Of a stretch of DNA of 64,000 nucleotides, positions 8,184-17,985 are shown piece by piece. Position 1 is the first letter of the stretch, and each line of letters opens with the position of its first letter. Source of the DNA: JAWKTV01 sp041398905 (GTDB lineage: Bacteria; Planctomycetota; Planctomycetia; Planctomycetales; Planctomycetaceae). A program made the position numbers and the translations under genes. The notes under the pieces were generated by a model. It did not search any database. It saw only the letters and a program-made list of their open reading frames with translations, and had not been told where the DNA came from. The stretch spans positions 124,001 through 188,000 of the forward strand of contig JAWKTV010000003.1 of assembly GCA_041398905.1 (NCBI GenBank), read 5' to 3'.

Positions 8184-9548
8184 ATGAAGATTCAACTCTA
8201 TCTGACGGCGACGCTCGTCGGTTCGGCCCTGCTGGCCGCGACCACCGCGTTCGCCATCGATCCCGCTCGATCACCATCGGGCACCAGCTCGATTCCCGCC
8301 ACTCAGAATCCGTACTCGCCGCAGTACGGCCCCGGCTTCAGCACCATTCCCAACACGGCCAACCCGGGGCTCGTGATTCCGGGCGGTACGTCGATCAACG
8401 GAACCTACTTTGACGATCGCGGTCGTCCGATTCAGACGATCAGCGCCGTTCCCACCTACACGCAGCCAGGGGTGACTCCGGCCGTGCTTCCGGGAACCAA
8501 CGGCGACTTCTCCAGTGTCAACACCACGAATCGCATTTCGCCGCAGGTGCTTCCAGGAACGGGAACCGCGACCGGCACGCAGCAGCAGTCACGCTGGCGA
8601 CTGGGCGTCTATTCCAAGGACACCGACACCGGCGTACGGATCATCCAGGTGGTCAACGGTTCGGCGGCCCAGAAGGCCGGGCTGGAGGCGAATGACGTCA
8701 TCGTAACGGTGGCCGGCTACCAGGTTGGCTACGTGGGCGGAGTCCCCTATGACTGCGCGAACGAGTTCGAGCGTCATGCCGATGCCGAAGGCTGGGTCTC
8801 GGTGCTGGTGCAGAACAATCGTGACGGCAAGCTGCTGAACCTTCCCGTCAAGCTCGACTCGCGTTTCAGCAGCATCGACGGAAACATCGTTTATCGAGAG
8901 AACTACTCACTGCCGCGCACTGCCGTGGTCAACGTGGAACTGCGTGAAACGATTCGCCAGGGAGCACCTCCGGTGACGCTCGCTCGCCGCACGATCACCG
9001 ACGTCACCACCGTGCCGATTCCGTTTCGGCTCGACTACGATCCGTCGCTCGTCGACCGGAATCGCATCTACCAGTTGTACGCAACGATCACCTCCGGCAA
9101 TCAAACGCTGTTTGAGACACGTCAGAACATCCCGGTGATCGCAGACGGCCGGACAACGAACGTCAGCGTGCTCGTCGAGTCGACCGCCGTCTCCCAGCCG
9201 GGACAGCAGTACCTCTCACGCGACCAGCAGATGGAGCAGGTCGTGCAGTGGTTCCGCACCTACCTGCGTCGCGATCCGCGGCCGCTGGAACTGTATGTGT
9301 GGCAGTCCCACATCGATCGCGGTGGTTCACTCAACGAAGCCCGCGTCCAGATCCTCAGCAACGCCGAGTTCTACAATCGCAGCGACTCGAACGACGTTCG
9401 ATTCATCCAGCAGTTGCATGAGCTGATCCTCGGCCAGCCAGCCTCGCAGGCGGAGCTGAGCTACTGGATGGGCCGGATGGAGTTCCATCACCGACTGCGG
9501 CCCGAAGTGGTCCGCGAGTTCCTCGGAGCCGTCGGCCAGGCCCGCTAG
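8184..9548 (+). CDS. secreted PDZ + YbaY-like + DUF4214-like protein
   Basis: The 454-residue product carries a signal peptide (about 1-25, ending AFAID) and a Ser/Thr/Pro/Asn-rich spacer. A PDZ-like domain follows at about 130-225, with WRLGVYSKDTDTGVRIIQVV and then AAQKAGLEANDVIVTVAGYQV. The middle, about 245-335, has the order VVNVELRETIRQGAPPVTLA, then PIPFRLDYDP and QLYATITSGNQTLFETR; this resembles the YbaY/YscW-type lipoprotein domain. The C-terminal 110 residues (VVQWFRTYLRRDPRPLELYV...LILGQPASQAELSYWMGRM) resemble two DUF4214-like helical repeats. All three are non-enzymatic binding modules, so a scaffold in the cell envelope is the best guess. I have not seen this combination described. 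Confidence 0.7.
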   Translation: MKIQLYLTATLVGSALLAATTAFAIDPARSPSGTSSIPATQNPYSPQYGPGFSTIPNTANPGLVIPGGTSINGTYFDDRGRPIQTISAVPTYTQPGVTPAVLPGTNGDFSSVNTTNRISPQVLPGTGTATGTQQQSRWRLGVYSKDTDTGVRIIQVVNGSAAQKAGLEANDVIVTVAGYQVGYVGGVPYDCANEFERHADAEGWVSVLVQNNRDGKLLNLPVKLDSRFSSIDGNIVYRENYSLPRTAVVNVELRETIRQGAPPVTLARRTITDVTTVPIPFRLDYDPSLVDRNRIYQLYATITSGNQTLFETRQNIPVIADGRTTNVSVLVESTAVSQPGQQYLSRDQQMEQVVQWFRTYLRRDPRPLELYVWQSHIDRGGSLNEARVQILSNAEFYNRSDSNDVRFIQQLHELILGQPASQAELSYWMGRMEFHHRLRPEVVREFLGAVGQAR

Positions 9549-9593
9549 GAGGTCTGCGCAGCGGGCCCATCACAAAGCGTCCTCCTCACGTCG

Positions 9594-9630
9594 AATCCCC
9601 GGTCAGCAGCCGCTGGCCGGGGATTTTTTT
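9594..9630 (+). terminator. Rho-independent terminator
   Basis: The stem AATCCCCGG (9594-9602) pairs with CCGGGGATT (9617-9625), with a further CAGC/GCTG pairing inside the loop, and the 3' arm runs into a T-run. It lies 46 bases past the stop of the PDZ protein gene and ends that transcript. Confidence 0.9.
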
Positions 9631-9792
9631 TGCGCACCTCCATGACCATCGGCGTTCGGGCCTCGAACGACGGCCAGCCAACGCCCGCGAAGCAAGGTCG
9701 ACAAACGCGGAGGATCGCACCCGCGAGGACGATCAACGACGATCCGCCCGTGCGTCGAATCGATCGACAGCCCTTGCATGTGGCCGGTGCGA

Positions 9793-10936
9793 CTAGGCGA
9801 CCCGGGCGCGGTGGCTGCGGCTGGACGCGACTGAACTCCCCGTGACTTCCTGGTAGACCCGCAAGTAGCTGGCGGCGGTCTGTTCCCACGTGAACAGGGC
9901 CGCTCTGGCCCGGGCACGCTCGGCATAGTCAGTCTTCAACATCTGCTGCAGACCATTGCGGTAGACGTCGGCCATCGCGGCCGGACGGAAGTCATCCCAG
10001 TAGCAGGCGACATCGCCGCCAATCTCGCAGGCTGGTCTCCGCAGCGAGAAGGTCGGCTTACCGAGGCTCATCGCCTCGATCGCCGGCAGCCCAAAGCCCT
10101 CAGCGAGCGACGGGAACACAAACGCCTCGCAGTGCTGGTACAGCCACTGCCGCTCGTTGTCGTTGACGATGCCCGGCAGCACAACCCGATGAGACATCCC
10201 CGACGCCTCGACACGCTCTTGCAGCTCGCGGCCGTAGTCGAGTGCGCTTCCCCGCAATCACCAGCCGCAACTCCGGGAGTTCGCCCAGCAGAGTCAATCA
10301 GCGTATGGAAGTTTTGGATGGCCGGCACTCGCCAATCGAGAACAGAAACGGACCGTCGGGGGCGAACTTGGGCCGGTCAACCAGCATCTCGGGCTTCACA
10401 CACAACCCCAGATACACCACTCGCACCTCCTTGCCGCGGATGGTTGAGCCGCTCACGGATTTGCCCCGCAGCGAAGTGTGAGATCGTGGTGATGATCGCG
10501 CGCGATCAACCCGTCGCTGCAGGCGACGCAAACTGCGGGCGACATGCACGCGGCCGTCCGCGGACTGGGAAAGTTCAGGTCGTGAATCGTCAGGACGACC
10601 GGCGTCCCGTCATCTGCCGGGCCGTAGGAAGTCAGATGATCGATGCTGTGCCAGACATCGCAACGCGGGGTGATCGGCAGCACGCGCGCAGCGGCTTGAC
10701 CCAGGCTCGCAGCTGCTCTTCTGCCACAGCCTTGGCGGCGAGACGGAAATCCTCGCGCTGCTTGCCGCGGCGTTGTCGTCCGCCACGATCGGCCAGGCGG
10801 CTCGCGGCATCAGGTAGTGCAGCTCAAACTGTCCTTCGGCTTGCTGAGCCAGGCATCGGCCAACGTGCAAGGCATGCTGCCCCAGGCCGCAGTGCGGCAT
10901 CTTCAGTCGCGAGAGATCGACGAGTGCGACTGGCAT
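9793..10936 (-). pseudogene. GT4-type glycosyltransferase, multiply frame-shifted
   Basis: Read on the minus strand from ATG 10936 (MPVALVDLSRLKMPHCGLGQH), the gene is a GT-B glycosyltransferase of the group 1 (GT4) kind. Recognisable pieces lie in successive frames: an N-terminal domain; DVWHSIDHLTSYGPADDGTPVVLTIHDLNF near 10560-10655; FAPDGPFLFSIGECRPSK near 10310-10365; LLGELPELRLVIAGKRT near 10240-10295; and a C-terminal domain with CEAFVFPSLAEGFGLPAIEAMSLGKP near 10040-10130. The last piece holds the EGFGLPAIEA nucleotide-sugar site of GT4 enzymes. At least four frameshifts are needed, so the gene is either inactive or badly sequenced. It is downstream of another glycosyltransferase on the same strand and may have acted in the same envelope-glycan pathway. 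Confidence 0.75.
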
Positions 10937-11073
10937 GGCGGACCTTGCAAGCATCACGGACGGCGGAGCAACGGCAACCGGCGCAATCAGATGGGATGCG
11001 GAAAGTGGACTCCGTGGGTCTTACGTTCTTCTGGATCACATTCCCCGCGGTGCTGCGACTTCCCTTCGCTGCC

Positions 11074-11907
11074 TCATGCGGCGATCCGCTCGACGGCGGT
11101 GTCATCCTCGCAGGCCGGGTCGGTTGGCTGCGGCAGGGCACAATGCAGTTCCCATAGCCGCGCCTGCTTCAGGAAGGCGTAGAACGCCTGCATCGAGGCA
11201 TACTGCAACCCAATCAAGCCGTCGAGGAAGCCGAACTGGAAAAAGTAGTCGCGAACAAACCGGATCAACGGACGGGTGAGAGTGTGCAACAGGCTCGGCC
11301 TGCGGCCGGCGCGATACCAGACCCCCGCCTGATACTTCGTGTATCGGTCGAGCTTGCGGAACCAGGCGTCGTAGGTCCAGTAGGAGAAGTGCTTCATCTT
11401 GTGCTTCAGAGTGCCGACACGGCCCGTCGACACCTCGACCTGGGCGTGGTCGTTGTTCCCCACATAACGCGACACGTCACGGCGGAACAGACGCAGGCAG
11501 CAGTCGTGCTGCAGGCCGCCATAACGAATCGGACGACCCATGAAGTAGTTGTCTCGATAGATCCAGTAGCCATCCTGCGGTTTGCCGCTGCCAAGGATGC
11601 CGCGAATCTCCTCGGCCAGTTTAGGGGTGATGCGTTCGTCGGCGTCGACCAGCAGCACCCAGTCGTGCCGGGCCTGCGGGATCGCCCAATTCTTGAAGTC
11701 ACCAGAATGGATGTATGTCCGCTCGATGATGCGGACCTTGTCACCAGCGGCCTGACGAGCGACGCGCAACGTCGCGTCGCTCGAGCCCGAATCAGCGATC
11801 AGGATCTCGTCCGCGAGGTCACGGAAGCTTTCGATGCACGCGCGGATATTCGCCTGCTCGTCTTTGCAGGGAATCAGACAAGTGAGTGGGCGTGAGAGCG
11901 TGGACAC
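11074..11907 (-). CDS. Family 2 glycosyltransferase (WaaE/KdtX-like)
   Basis: GTG 11907 is taken as the start because the conserved domain begins at once (PLTCLIPCKDEQANIRACIES) and no in-frame ATG is near. The 277-residue product has the GT2 hallmarks: EILIADSGSSDAT near residue 36, a LLVDADERITP metal-binding motif near 79, and a downstream block with YFMGRPIRYGGLQHDCCLRLF. The last part is typical of WaaE-like lipooligosaccharide core glucosyltransferases. It probably adds a sugar to a surface glycan on the cytoplasmic face of the membrane. The adjacent minus-strand GT4 gene is downstream with a gap of about 140 bp. Confidence 0.86.
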   Translation of the reverse strand: MSTLSRPLTCLIPCKDEQANIRACIESFRDLADEILIADSGSSDATLRVARQAAGDKVRIIERTYIHSGDFKNWAIPQARHDWVLLVDADERITPKLAEEIRGILGSGKPQDGYWIYRDNYFMGRPIRYGGLQHDCCLRLFRRDVSRYVGNNDHAQVEVSTGRVGTLKHKMKHFSYWTYDAWFRKLDRYTKYQAGVWYRAGRRPSLLHTLTRPLIRFVRDYFFQFGFLDGLIGLQYASMQAFYAFLKQARLWELHCALPQPTDPACEDDTAVERIAA

Positions 11908-12102
11908 CGTTGTCTTCCATGACGTTTGGCCTGCGAGGCACGAGCGGCACAAAGTCGGCCTCTCGATTCCCCTTCCCGCCGCATCTGCGACGGAGCACGA
12001 CAACACCCCGGGCGCGGAACCTTGTCGCGGCCGAATGCTAGGACGAACTCGCCCTCCCCGCAACAGCGGTTTAGGTCGTCACCGCCCCGGCCTCGATCCC
12101 TC

Positions 12103-12133
12103 TTGAGGCGACGCCCCCAGCCCCCTATATACT
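12103..12133 (+). promoter_or_regulatory. possible promoter of the HtrA-type gene
   Basis: TTGAGG (12103-12108) and TATACT (12128-12133) are separated by 19 bases, about 90 bases upstream of the ATG at 12226. Spacing is slightly long and the -35 is weak, so this is a tentative sigma-70-type promoter. Confidence 0.35.
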
Positions 12134-12225
12134 CGGAATCAATCCCGAGTCGTTCCTGGGTGCGGCCGTTGATACGACGGAACCGGCACCGCGACTCGCA
12201 CCGGCCGAGACATCAAGGACTGGAC

Positions 12226-13464
12226 ATGCGAACCTTGCTCATCGCCGCCCTGACGGGCTTCTTCAGTTCCCTGACCACGCTGATGCTGATCGATCCCGCT
12301 CCCGGACCGGGGGCGGCCTATGCTCAAGCGGGCAATGGACCGGCACTCGCTCCGCCTCCCTCTCAGCGGGCCGGCAACGCCCCTCGCCCACAACCGACCA
12401 CTGGTCCGGCGCAGACTCCGGTCACCCGGGTCATCGACGGCATCGCTCTCACCCCGGATGAAGCGGTCAACATCGCCGTTTACGAACGCTGCAACCGCTC
12501 GGCGGTCAACATCTCAACCAAGAGCGTCCGTCTCCGGGAGTCATTTCTCACCGCCGTACCGGAGGTGGAGTCGGGCAACGGCTCCGGTTCGATTCTCGAC
12601 AAGTCCGGGCACGTCCTGACAAACTTCCACGTCGTCCGCGGTGCCGAGCAGATCGAAGTGACGCTTTTCAATGAGAAGTCCTACGCCGCGACGACGGTCG
12701 GAGCCGACCCAGTCAACGACATCGTCATTCTCAAGATCGACGCGCCCGCCGAAGAGCTCTTTCCGGTCAGCTTCGGCAGCTCGGAGCGGCTGAAGGTCGG
12801 CATGCGGTGCTTCGCGCTCGGGAACCCGTTCGGCCTCGACCGCACCATGAGCGAAGGCATCGTCTCCAGTCTCAACCGCTCACTCGAGGTCCAGGAAAAC
12901 TGGACAATCAAGTCGATCATCCAGATCGACGCCGCCGTCAACCCCGGCAACTCCGGCGGGCCGCTGCTCGACTCGCAGGGGAACATGATCGGCATGAACG
13001 TCGCCATCGCCACGCGATTGGGCGAGCGATTCGGCCAGAGCGCCGGCATCGGCTTCGCCATCCCCGTCGATTTGATCGCCCGCGTGCTGCCGGAGCTGCT
13101 GAAGCACGGGCGCGTGATCCGGGGCAACCTGGGGGTCACGCATGTCAACGAGACGGAGAATGGCTTGCGGATCGTGCAGATGGAGAAAGGGGGGCCAGCC
13201 GAGCGGGCGGGACTGAAGGGGCCGCAGACGACGCGCGGCCGACGAGGCCCATTCGTCGTCGAGCGCGTCGATCGCAGCGCTGCGGACATTATTGCCGCCA
13301 TTGATGGTCAGCCGGTCAGCAGCGCAACCGAGTTCCACAGCGTACTGGAGAGCAAGAAGCCTGGTGACACGGTGCAGCTCACCATCTTGCGAGGCGGGCA
13401 AACCATCACTGTGCCCGTGACGCTCGGTGAGGATCTGCCGAATCCACAAGCCGCGAACCGCTGA
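12226..13464 (+). CDS. HtrA/DegP-type serine protease with PDZ domain
   Basis: The 412-residue product from ATG 12226 has a signal peptide or anchor (about 1-34), a Pro-rich linker, a trypsin-like domain and one PDZ domain. The catalytic triad is complete: His135 in LTNFHVV, Asp165 in VNDIVIL and Ser243 in GNSGGPL. The PDZ domain spans about 305-405 (LRIVQMEKGGPAERAGLKG ... IIAAIDGQPVSS). Such proteases act in the periplasm on misfolded proteins. In Planctomycetes HtrA paralogues are numerous. It lies on the plus strand ahead of a secreted esterase gene, with 100 bp between them. Confidence 0.93.
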   Translation: MRTLLIAALTGFFSSLTTLMLIDPAPGPGAAYAQAGNGPALAPPPSQRAGNAPRPQPTTGPAQTPVTRVIDGIALTPDEAVNIAVYERCNRSAVNISTKSVRLRESFLTAVPEVESGNGSGSILDKSGHVLTNFHVVRGAEQIEVTLFNEKSYAATTVGADPVNDIVILKIDAPAEELFPVSFGSSERLKVGMRCFALGNPFGLDRTMSEGIVSSLNRSLEVQENWTIKSIIQIDAAVNPGNSGGPLLDSQGNMIGMNVAIATRLGERFGQSAGIGFAIPVDLIARVLPELLKHGRVIRGNLGVTHVNETENGLRIVQMEKGGPAERAGLKGPQTTRGRRGPFVVERVDRSAADIIAAIDGQPVSSATEFHSVLESKKPGDTVQLTILRGGQTITVPVTLGEDLPNPQAANR

Positions 13465-13566
13465 GCCAGCCCGGCTCGCGTGACACTCCCATTGACAGGG
13501 TGCCGGAACTAAACTGCGTTCCTTGATGGATGCAGCCACGACTCGTTCCACACCGGCACCAAGACC

Positions 13567-14466
13567 ATGCCTCGAATTCTGACATTCCGCACCTTTCGCA
13601 CGCTGCGGCTCGTCCTCTCGCTCCTCGTCCTGACGTCCCTCGTCCATGCGGGAGACGAAGAGTACACGCTCGGCCCCGACTCACAGCGACAGGAGGGGGT
13701 GCCTCGCGGCACCGTAACCGAACACCAGTGGCGCGACAGCCAAGTCTTCCCGGGTACCATCCGCCGGTATTGGACCTACGTCCCCGCCCAGTACGACGCG
13801 GCCAAGCCCGCGGCGGTGATGGTCTTTCAGGATGGACATGCCTATGTCGCGGAGCAAGGGCAGTTTCGTGTGCCGGTCGTCTTTGACAACCTCATCCATG
13901 CGGGCGACATGCCGGTGACTATCGGCATCTTCATCGACCCTGGTTCCAAGCAGCAGCAACTGCCGGAGAAGCCGGGCTGGAACCCCAGGCCGGAGAATCG
14001 CAGCTTCGAGTATGACACCCTCTCGGCTGACTACGCGACATTCCTGCTCGACGAAATCCTGCCGGCCGTCGCGAAGGACTACAACCTCACCGATGACCCC
14101 AACCAGCGGGCGATCTGTGGCATCAGCAGCGGCGGCATTTGTGCGTTCACCGTCGCCTGGGAACGGCCCGACGCCTTCCGCAAGGTGCTCAGCCACGTCG
14201 GCAGCTTCACCAACATCCGCGGCGGGCACGTGTACCCCGCGCTCATTCGCAAGACCGAACCAAAGCCGATTCGGATCTTCCTGCAGGATGGCTCCGGCGA
14301 CCTCGACAACGCCCACGGCAATTGGCCCCTCGCCAACCAGCAGATGGCCGCCGCGCTCAAGTTCGCCAAGTACGACTACGAGTTCGTCTACGGCAGCGGG
14401 GCGCACAACGGCATTCATGGCGGGGCGATCCTGCCGGACTCGCTCAGGTGGCTCTGGCGGGAATGA
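13567..14466 (+). CDS. secreted esterase family protein (enterochelin esterase-like)
   Basis: The 299-residue product has a signal peptide (about 1-28, ending LVHAG) and an alpha/beta hydrolase domain of the esterase D / Fes type. The nucleophile elbow is GISSG at 185-189 with Ser187. The late YGSGAHNGIHGG segment supplies His, and the GSGDLDNAHGNW segment near 238-249 probably supplies the acid. The strand RRYWTYVPAQYDAAKPAAVMVFQDG is typical of this family. The protein probably hydrolyses an ester of a sugar or siderophore-like compound outside the cytoplasm, but the substrate is not inferable. Confidence 0.88.
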   Translation: MPRILTFRTFRTLRLVLSLLVLTSLVHAGDEEYTLGPDSQRQEGVPRGTVTEHQWRDSQVFPGTIRRYWTYVPAQYDAAKPAAVMVFQDGHAYVAEQGQFRVPVVFDNLIHAGDMPVTIGIFIDPGSKQQQLPEKPGWNPRPENRSFEYDTLSADYATFLLDEILPAVAKDYNLTDDPNQRAICGISSGGICAFTVAWERPDAFRKVLSHVGSFTNIRGGHVYPALIRKTEPKPIRIFLQDGSGDLDNAHGNWPLANQQMAAALKFAKYDYEFVYGSGAHNGIHGGAILPDSLRWLWRE

Positions 14467-14638
14467 GCGCGTCGGAGAGACGAGTTGTCGGTACCGCCTC
14501 GAAATCGCGTGGCGGTGCCGAGTTGTCGTCGATCGCAGCATCCGACCATGCGTCACGAGTAACGAATCGCCTTCAACAACCCGGCATGGCCTGGGCCGTC
14601 TGATTGGAGGGAGTTGACACATCGCACAGGGGCGGGGC

Positions 14639-16434
14639 ATGGGTGAGGCAACACTGCTCGCGGCGTCCGCGACGAATGCGGCGCTCTACACGTTTCTGCT
14701 CTACACCGTCGCCGTGTTCGTCATCGCCGGGTTCGCCAACCGGCTGCTCAAGGGGAAGGACTTCCTTGGCGAGTACTTCCTTGGCAGCCGGGGGCTGGGG
14801 ACATGGGCCTTCGCACTCACCTTCGCGGCGACCAGCGCATCCGGCGGCAGCTTCACTGGTTTCCCGGCCCTCATCTACACGCACGGGTGGATCCTCGCGC
14901 TGTGGATCGCCAGCTACATGGTCTACCCCCTCTGCACAATGGGGCTGCTCGGCAAGCGGATCAATCAGGTCGCCCGCAAGACCAACGCCATCACCGTTCC
15001 CGACGTGCTGCGGGACCGCTTCGAGTCCCCTGCCTTTGGGCTGCTCTCGACCTCGCTGATCCTGTTCTTCCTGACGGTCAACCTGATCGCCCAGTTCAAG
15101 GCGGGGGCCGTGATCCTGCAAACGCTAGTGCAGGATGTCGAAGTGTTCCAGGTCACCCGCGACTGGACCTCGCAGCAAATCGCGGGGGTGCCGGCGTTCG
15201 CCGGCGTGCAGCCCGGCTACCTCGTCTGCCTCATGCTGTTTGGCGTGGCGGTGATTGTCTACACGACGTACGGCGGCTTCCACGCGGTCGTCTGGACCGA
15301 CGTGCTGCAAGGGATCGTGATGGTCGCCGGCGTGATGATCATGCTCCCGCTCGCGATCTCGCAGGTCGGCGGGCTGGAGCAGGGGACCCGGGCGCTGGAA
15401 GAGATGAGACCGTCGGTTGAGTTGGCGCGCGCCACCGTGCGACCCGGGGGAGGATTGCCGGGCAGTACGTTTCCCGGAACTGGTTCCAAGGAAATCGAAA
15501 TCGTCGTTGACCTACAGAATGCTTCTGGTGAATACGAGTACGTCCACATCGAACCGGCTCGGCACACCTACGTCACCGGACCCGGACCTCATGAGAGATC
15601 CATCGACGGTTTCCTCCCCCTCGGGGCGGCGATCTCGTTCTTCTTCATGTGGGCGATCTCCGGCACCGGGCAGCCGCAGTACATGGTGCGGCTCATGGCC
15701 TTCAAGGACTCCCGCACGCTCCGCCGGGCGATCATCACCGTCACCATTTACTTCGGACTGATCTACTTCCCGCTGGTCATCATCTTCTGTCTCGCCCGCG
15801 TGCTGGTGCCAGGCATGGAGGGGAAGGCCGACAGCATCATGCCGACGATGGCGGTCACGCTCACCAGTAACGCCGGCGTCCCCTGGCTGGCCGGGCTACT
15901 CATCGCCGCTCCATTCGCCGCCGTCATGTCGACGGTCGACAGCTACCTGCTCGTCATCTCCTCGTCGGCCGTGCGGGACATCTACCAACGCAACATCAAT
16001 CCCGACGCGGACGAACGGACGATCAAGCGGCTGAGTTACCTCGCGACCCTCATCGTCGGCGGCGGGGCGATGCTTCTGGCCGTCAACCCGCCGGAGTATC
16101 TGCAGGACATCATCGTCTACGTCGGCAGCGGGCTCGCTTGCTGCTTCCTCTTCCCGGTCGTCGCCGCCCTGTACTTCCCGCGGGCGAACCTCGCCGGCTG
16201 CATCAGCGGGATGCTCGTCGGCTTTCTCGCCCACCTGCTGCCACATGTGGCCGCCCTGTTGACGGGTGCAGGTCTGCGAAACCCCCTGACCGTGCTGGGT
16301 ATGTCGCCATTGATGCTGGGCCTCGCCGCGTCGCTGCTGACGGTACTGTTCGTCACACCGCTGACGGCTCCCCCTCGGACGAACTCGTGCGTCGCTACTT
16401 CTATCGGCCGAAGACGGACCGGAACGACGCTTAG
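14639..16434 (+). CDS. sodium:solute symporter (SSS family), frameshift near C-terminus
   Basis: ATG 14639 opens a multi-pass transporter of the SSS family. Sequence blocks such as LGSRGLGTWAFALTFAATSA and the hydrophobic run pattern (about 13 helices) fit. Between helices near residues 255-310 there is a roughly 55-residue hydrophilic loop (RPGGGLPGSTFPGTG ... HIEPARHTYVTGPGPHE). The frame as given runs to 16546 with an Arg-rich, non-membrane end. Adding one C to the run of five at 16370-16374 switches the frame to a tail reading SDELVRRYFYRPKTDRNDA with a stop at 16434, a more natural ending. I therefore give 14639-16434. The substrate, sugar or carboxylate with sodium, is unknown. Confidence 0.85.
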
Positions 16435-16877
16435 GTTGTGTGGACATTCCCAGCCCCGCATTCCCGTCAGCAACGGGCGAGCCGGAGGCCGTCAGGCCCG
16501 GGTCAGTTGGCCAGGCCACAATGCACGCCGCCGGTTCGGGGGCTGACGCCGCCCGGCTCGCGGGGTTCTCGATCGACTTAGTTGCTCGGAATGTCCACCC
16601 GACTTGGTGCACGAGGGGCGTTGGGGACCGAGGTCATTAAGCGGAGCCGCCCCGGTGAGGCAATTGCCTCACCGGGGCGGTCCAGGTCCGCATCAGGATG
16701 TCAGTCAATGTCGTGGCGGACGCAGCTCCTGACGTGTATCGGTCAGCGGCGTTCAACTCCACTGTTCACAGCCTACGACACGTCCGTCGCCGTGGTGGCT
16801 CGATCCCGCCGCTTCTTCGCGGCGGGTTCGAGCCGGGTGGTGATGTGCGGGTCGTGCGGCTTCTCGCGTCGAGGCGG
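16435..16877. other. intergenic region between convergent genes
   Basis: No supported coding sequence lies here. It contains the perfect 34-base palindrome given separately. Confidence 0.5.
16647..16680. terminator. 34-base perfect palindrome, possible two-way terminator
   Basis: The left arm of 17 bases (CCGCCCCGGTGAGGCAA) is followed at once by its exact reverse complement, so the transcript could fold into a very stable hairpin from either strand. It sits between the convergent symporter and small secreted-protein genes, where a shared terminator is expected. No T-run follows on either side, so a protein-binding palindrome is an alternative. Confidence 0.55.
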
Positions 16878-17204
16878 TTAGTAGCAGACCTTCACCAGTC
16901 GTTCGACCGGCACCTTGATCGTCCGGGTCCGCAGCACCTTGACGGTGTAAGGCCGGCCGCAGGGAGCGTACTTGGTGATGTAATCGACATACGTTTCGGT
17001 GCGGAACTCGAAGTCGATCACCGTCTTGTAGGTGCAACGGGGAATGCGGATCGGCTCGTGGCAGTCGGAAACAATCGGGCGAATCAGCGACGGCTGGTAG
17101 CCATGATCGAAACCGGCGTCCGCCGAGCTGGTTCCGAATCCAAACAGGCCCGTGGTTACGATCGCGGCGGCCAGGACGCTCTTCAGTGAGTTCAAGCTGT
17201 TCAT
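16878..17204 (-). CDS. small secreted protein, hypothetical
   Basis: ATG 17204 follows a GGGAGA ribosome binding site. The 108-residue product has a signal peptide (about 1-31: SVLAAAIVTTGLFGFGTSSADA) and a basic mature part with Cys residues near 49, 58 and 83 (Cys in SDCHE, PRCTYK and APCGRPY) and a Cys two residues from the end. Repeated beta-strand-like stretches (KTVIDFEFRTETYVDYITKY, YTVKVLRTRTIKVPVERLVKV) suggest a small beta-rich, disulphide-linked fold. I do not recognise the family; similar Cys-containing small exported proteins are common in Planctomycetes. Confidence 0.7.
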   Translation of the reverse strand: MNSLNSLKSVLAAAIVTTGLFGFGTSSADAGFDHGYQPSLIRPIVSDCHEPIRIPRCTYKTVIDFEFRTETYVDYITKYAPCGRPYTVKVLRTRTIKVPVERLVKVCY

Positions 17205-17406
17205 TGTCGTGTCTCCCAGTCGTTGTGGTGGTGAGTGACCTGTCGTTCGCAGGTCGTTTGTTACCAGACACAGCGATGATGACGACTGGGAGGGGACACG
17301 CGGGCCGCAGATTTTTTTTTGAGATTGGAGGTCCTGTTCAGCGATCCTCCGGGGCCGGCGAGGGCCGACGCATCGGGCCAACCGTCCCCTGCGGCGACGG
17401 CCTCAC

Positions 17407-17985
17407 CTATTCTCCACGCGATTCGTGGATCGACCGCTCGTCTTCCAGCAGGCGAATCCACGGGCCAAGGTAGTGGCCGTTGTCGTGGAAGGTGCGACCG
17501 CTGACGAGGTTGCCGTCCACCACGCACGGCTCGTTGACGAAGATGCCGCCGCAGACCTCCAGATCGAACTTGCACTTCGGCACGGTCGCCATGCGGCGTC
17601 CCTTCACGCAACCGGCGTAGGCGGGGATCTCGACGCCGTGGCAGACACTCGCCACCGGCTTGTTCGCCTCGAAGAAGTGCTTCGTCATCGCGACGAGATG
17701 CTTGTCGTAGCGGATGTACTCCGGGGCGCGGCCGCCGGAGAACATGATCCCCAGGTACTCTTCGGGCCGGACATCGGCGAAGGCAATGTCCGCATCGAGG
17801 GTGTAGCCTTCCCACTCCTTGGTGATCGTCCAGCCGGGCTTCACCTCGTGCATGACCATCTGGTACTTCCGCTTCTCCGGCGCGGCGACCACGGGCTTGA
17901 AGCCCGCCTCGATGAGCCGGTAGTAGGGGTACATCGTGTCGAGCGTTTCAGCGGCGTCGCCGATGATGATGAGAACCTTGTGCAT
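17407..17985 (-). CDS. DJ-1/PfpI family protein
   Basis: ATG 17985 is chosen because the product then begins with the family strand MHKVLIIIGDAAE. The 192-residue length is normal. The nucleophile elbow holds Cys115 followed by His116 (PVASVCHGVEI), and ADIAFADVRPEEYLGIMFSGGRAPEYI matches the conserved region that precedes it. The C-terminal segment (GNLVSGRTFHDNGHYLGPWIRLLED) is typical of the PfpI/YhbO branch. Members act as glyoxalases, deglycase-like enzymes or proteases; the exact reaction cannot be chosen from sequence. The gene stands alone on the minus strand, downstream of the transglutaminase cluster, and may be a stress enzyme. Confidence 0.88.
   Translation of the reverse strand: MHKVLIIIGDAAETLDTMYPYYRLIEAGFKPVVAAPEKRKYQMVMHEVKPGWTITKEWEGYTLDADIAFADVRPEEYLGIMFSGGRAPEYIRYDKHLVAMTKHFFEANKPVASVCHGVEIPAYAGCVKGRRMATVPKCKFDLEVCGGIFVNEPCVVDGNLVSGRTFHDNGHYLGPWIRLLEDERSIHESRGE

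Noticed and set aside
10132..11157. Plus-strand open frame of 341 codons
   Set aside because: Antisense to the frame-shifted GT4 gene; no recognisable domain.
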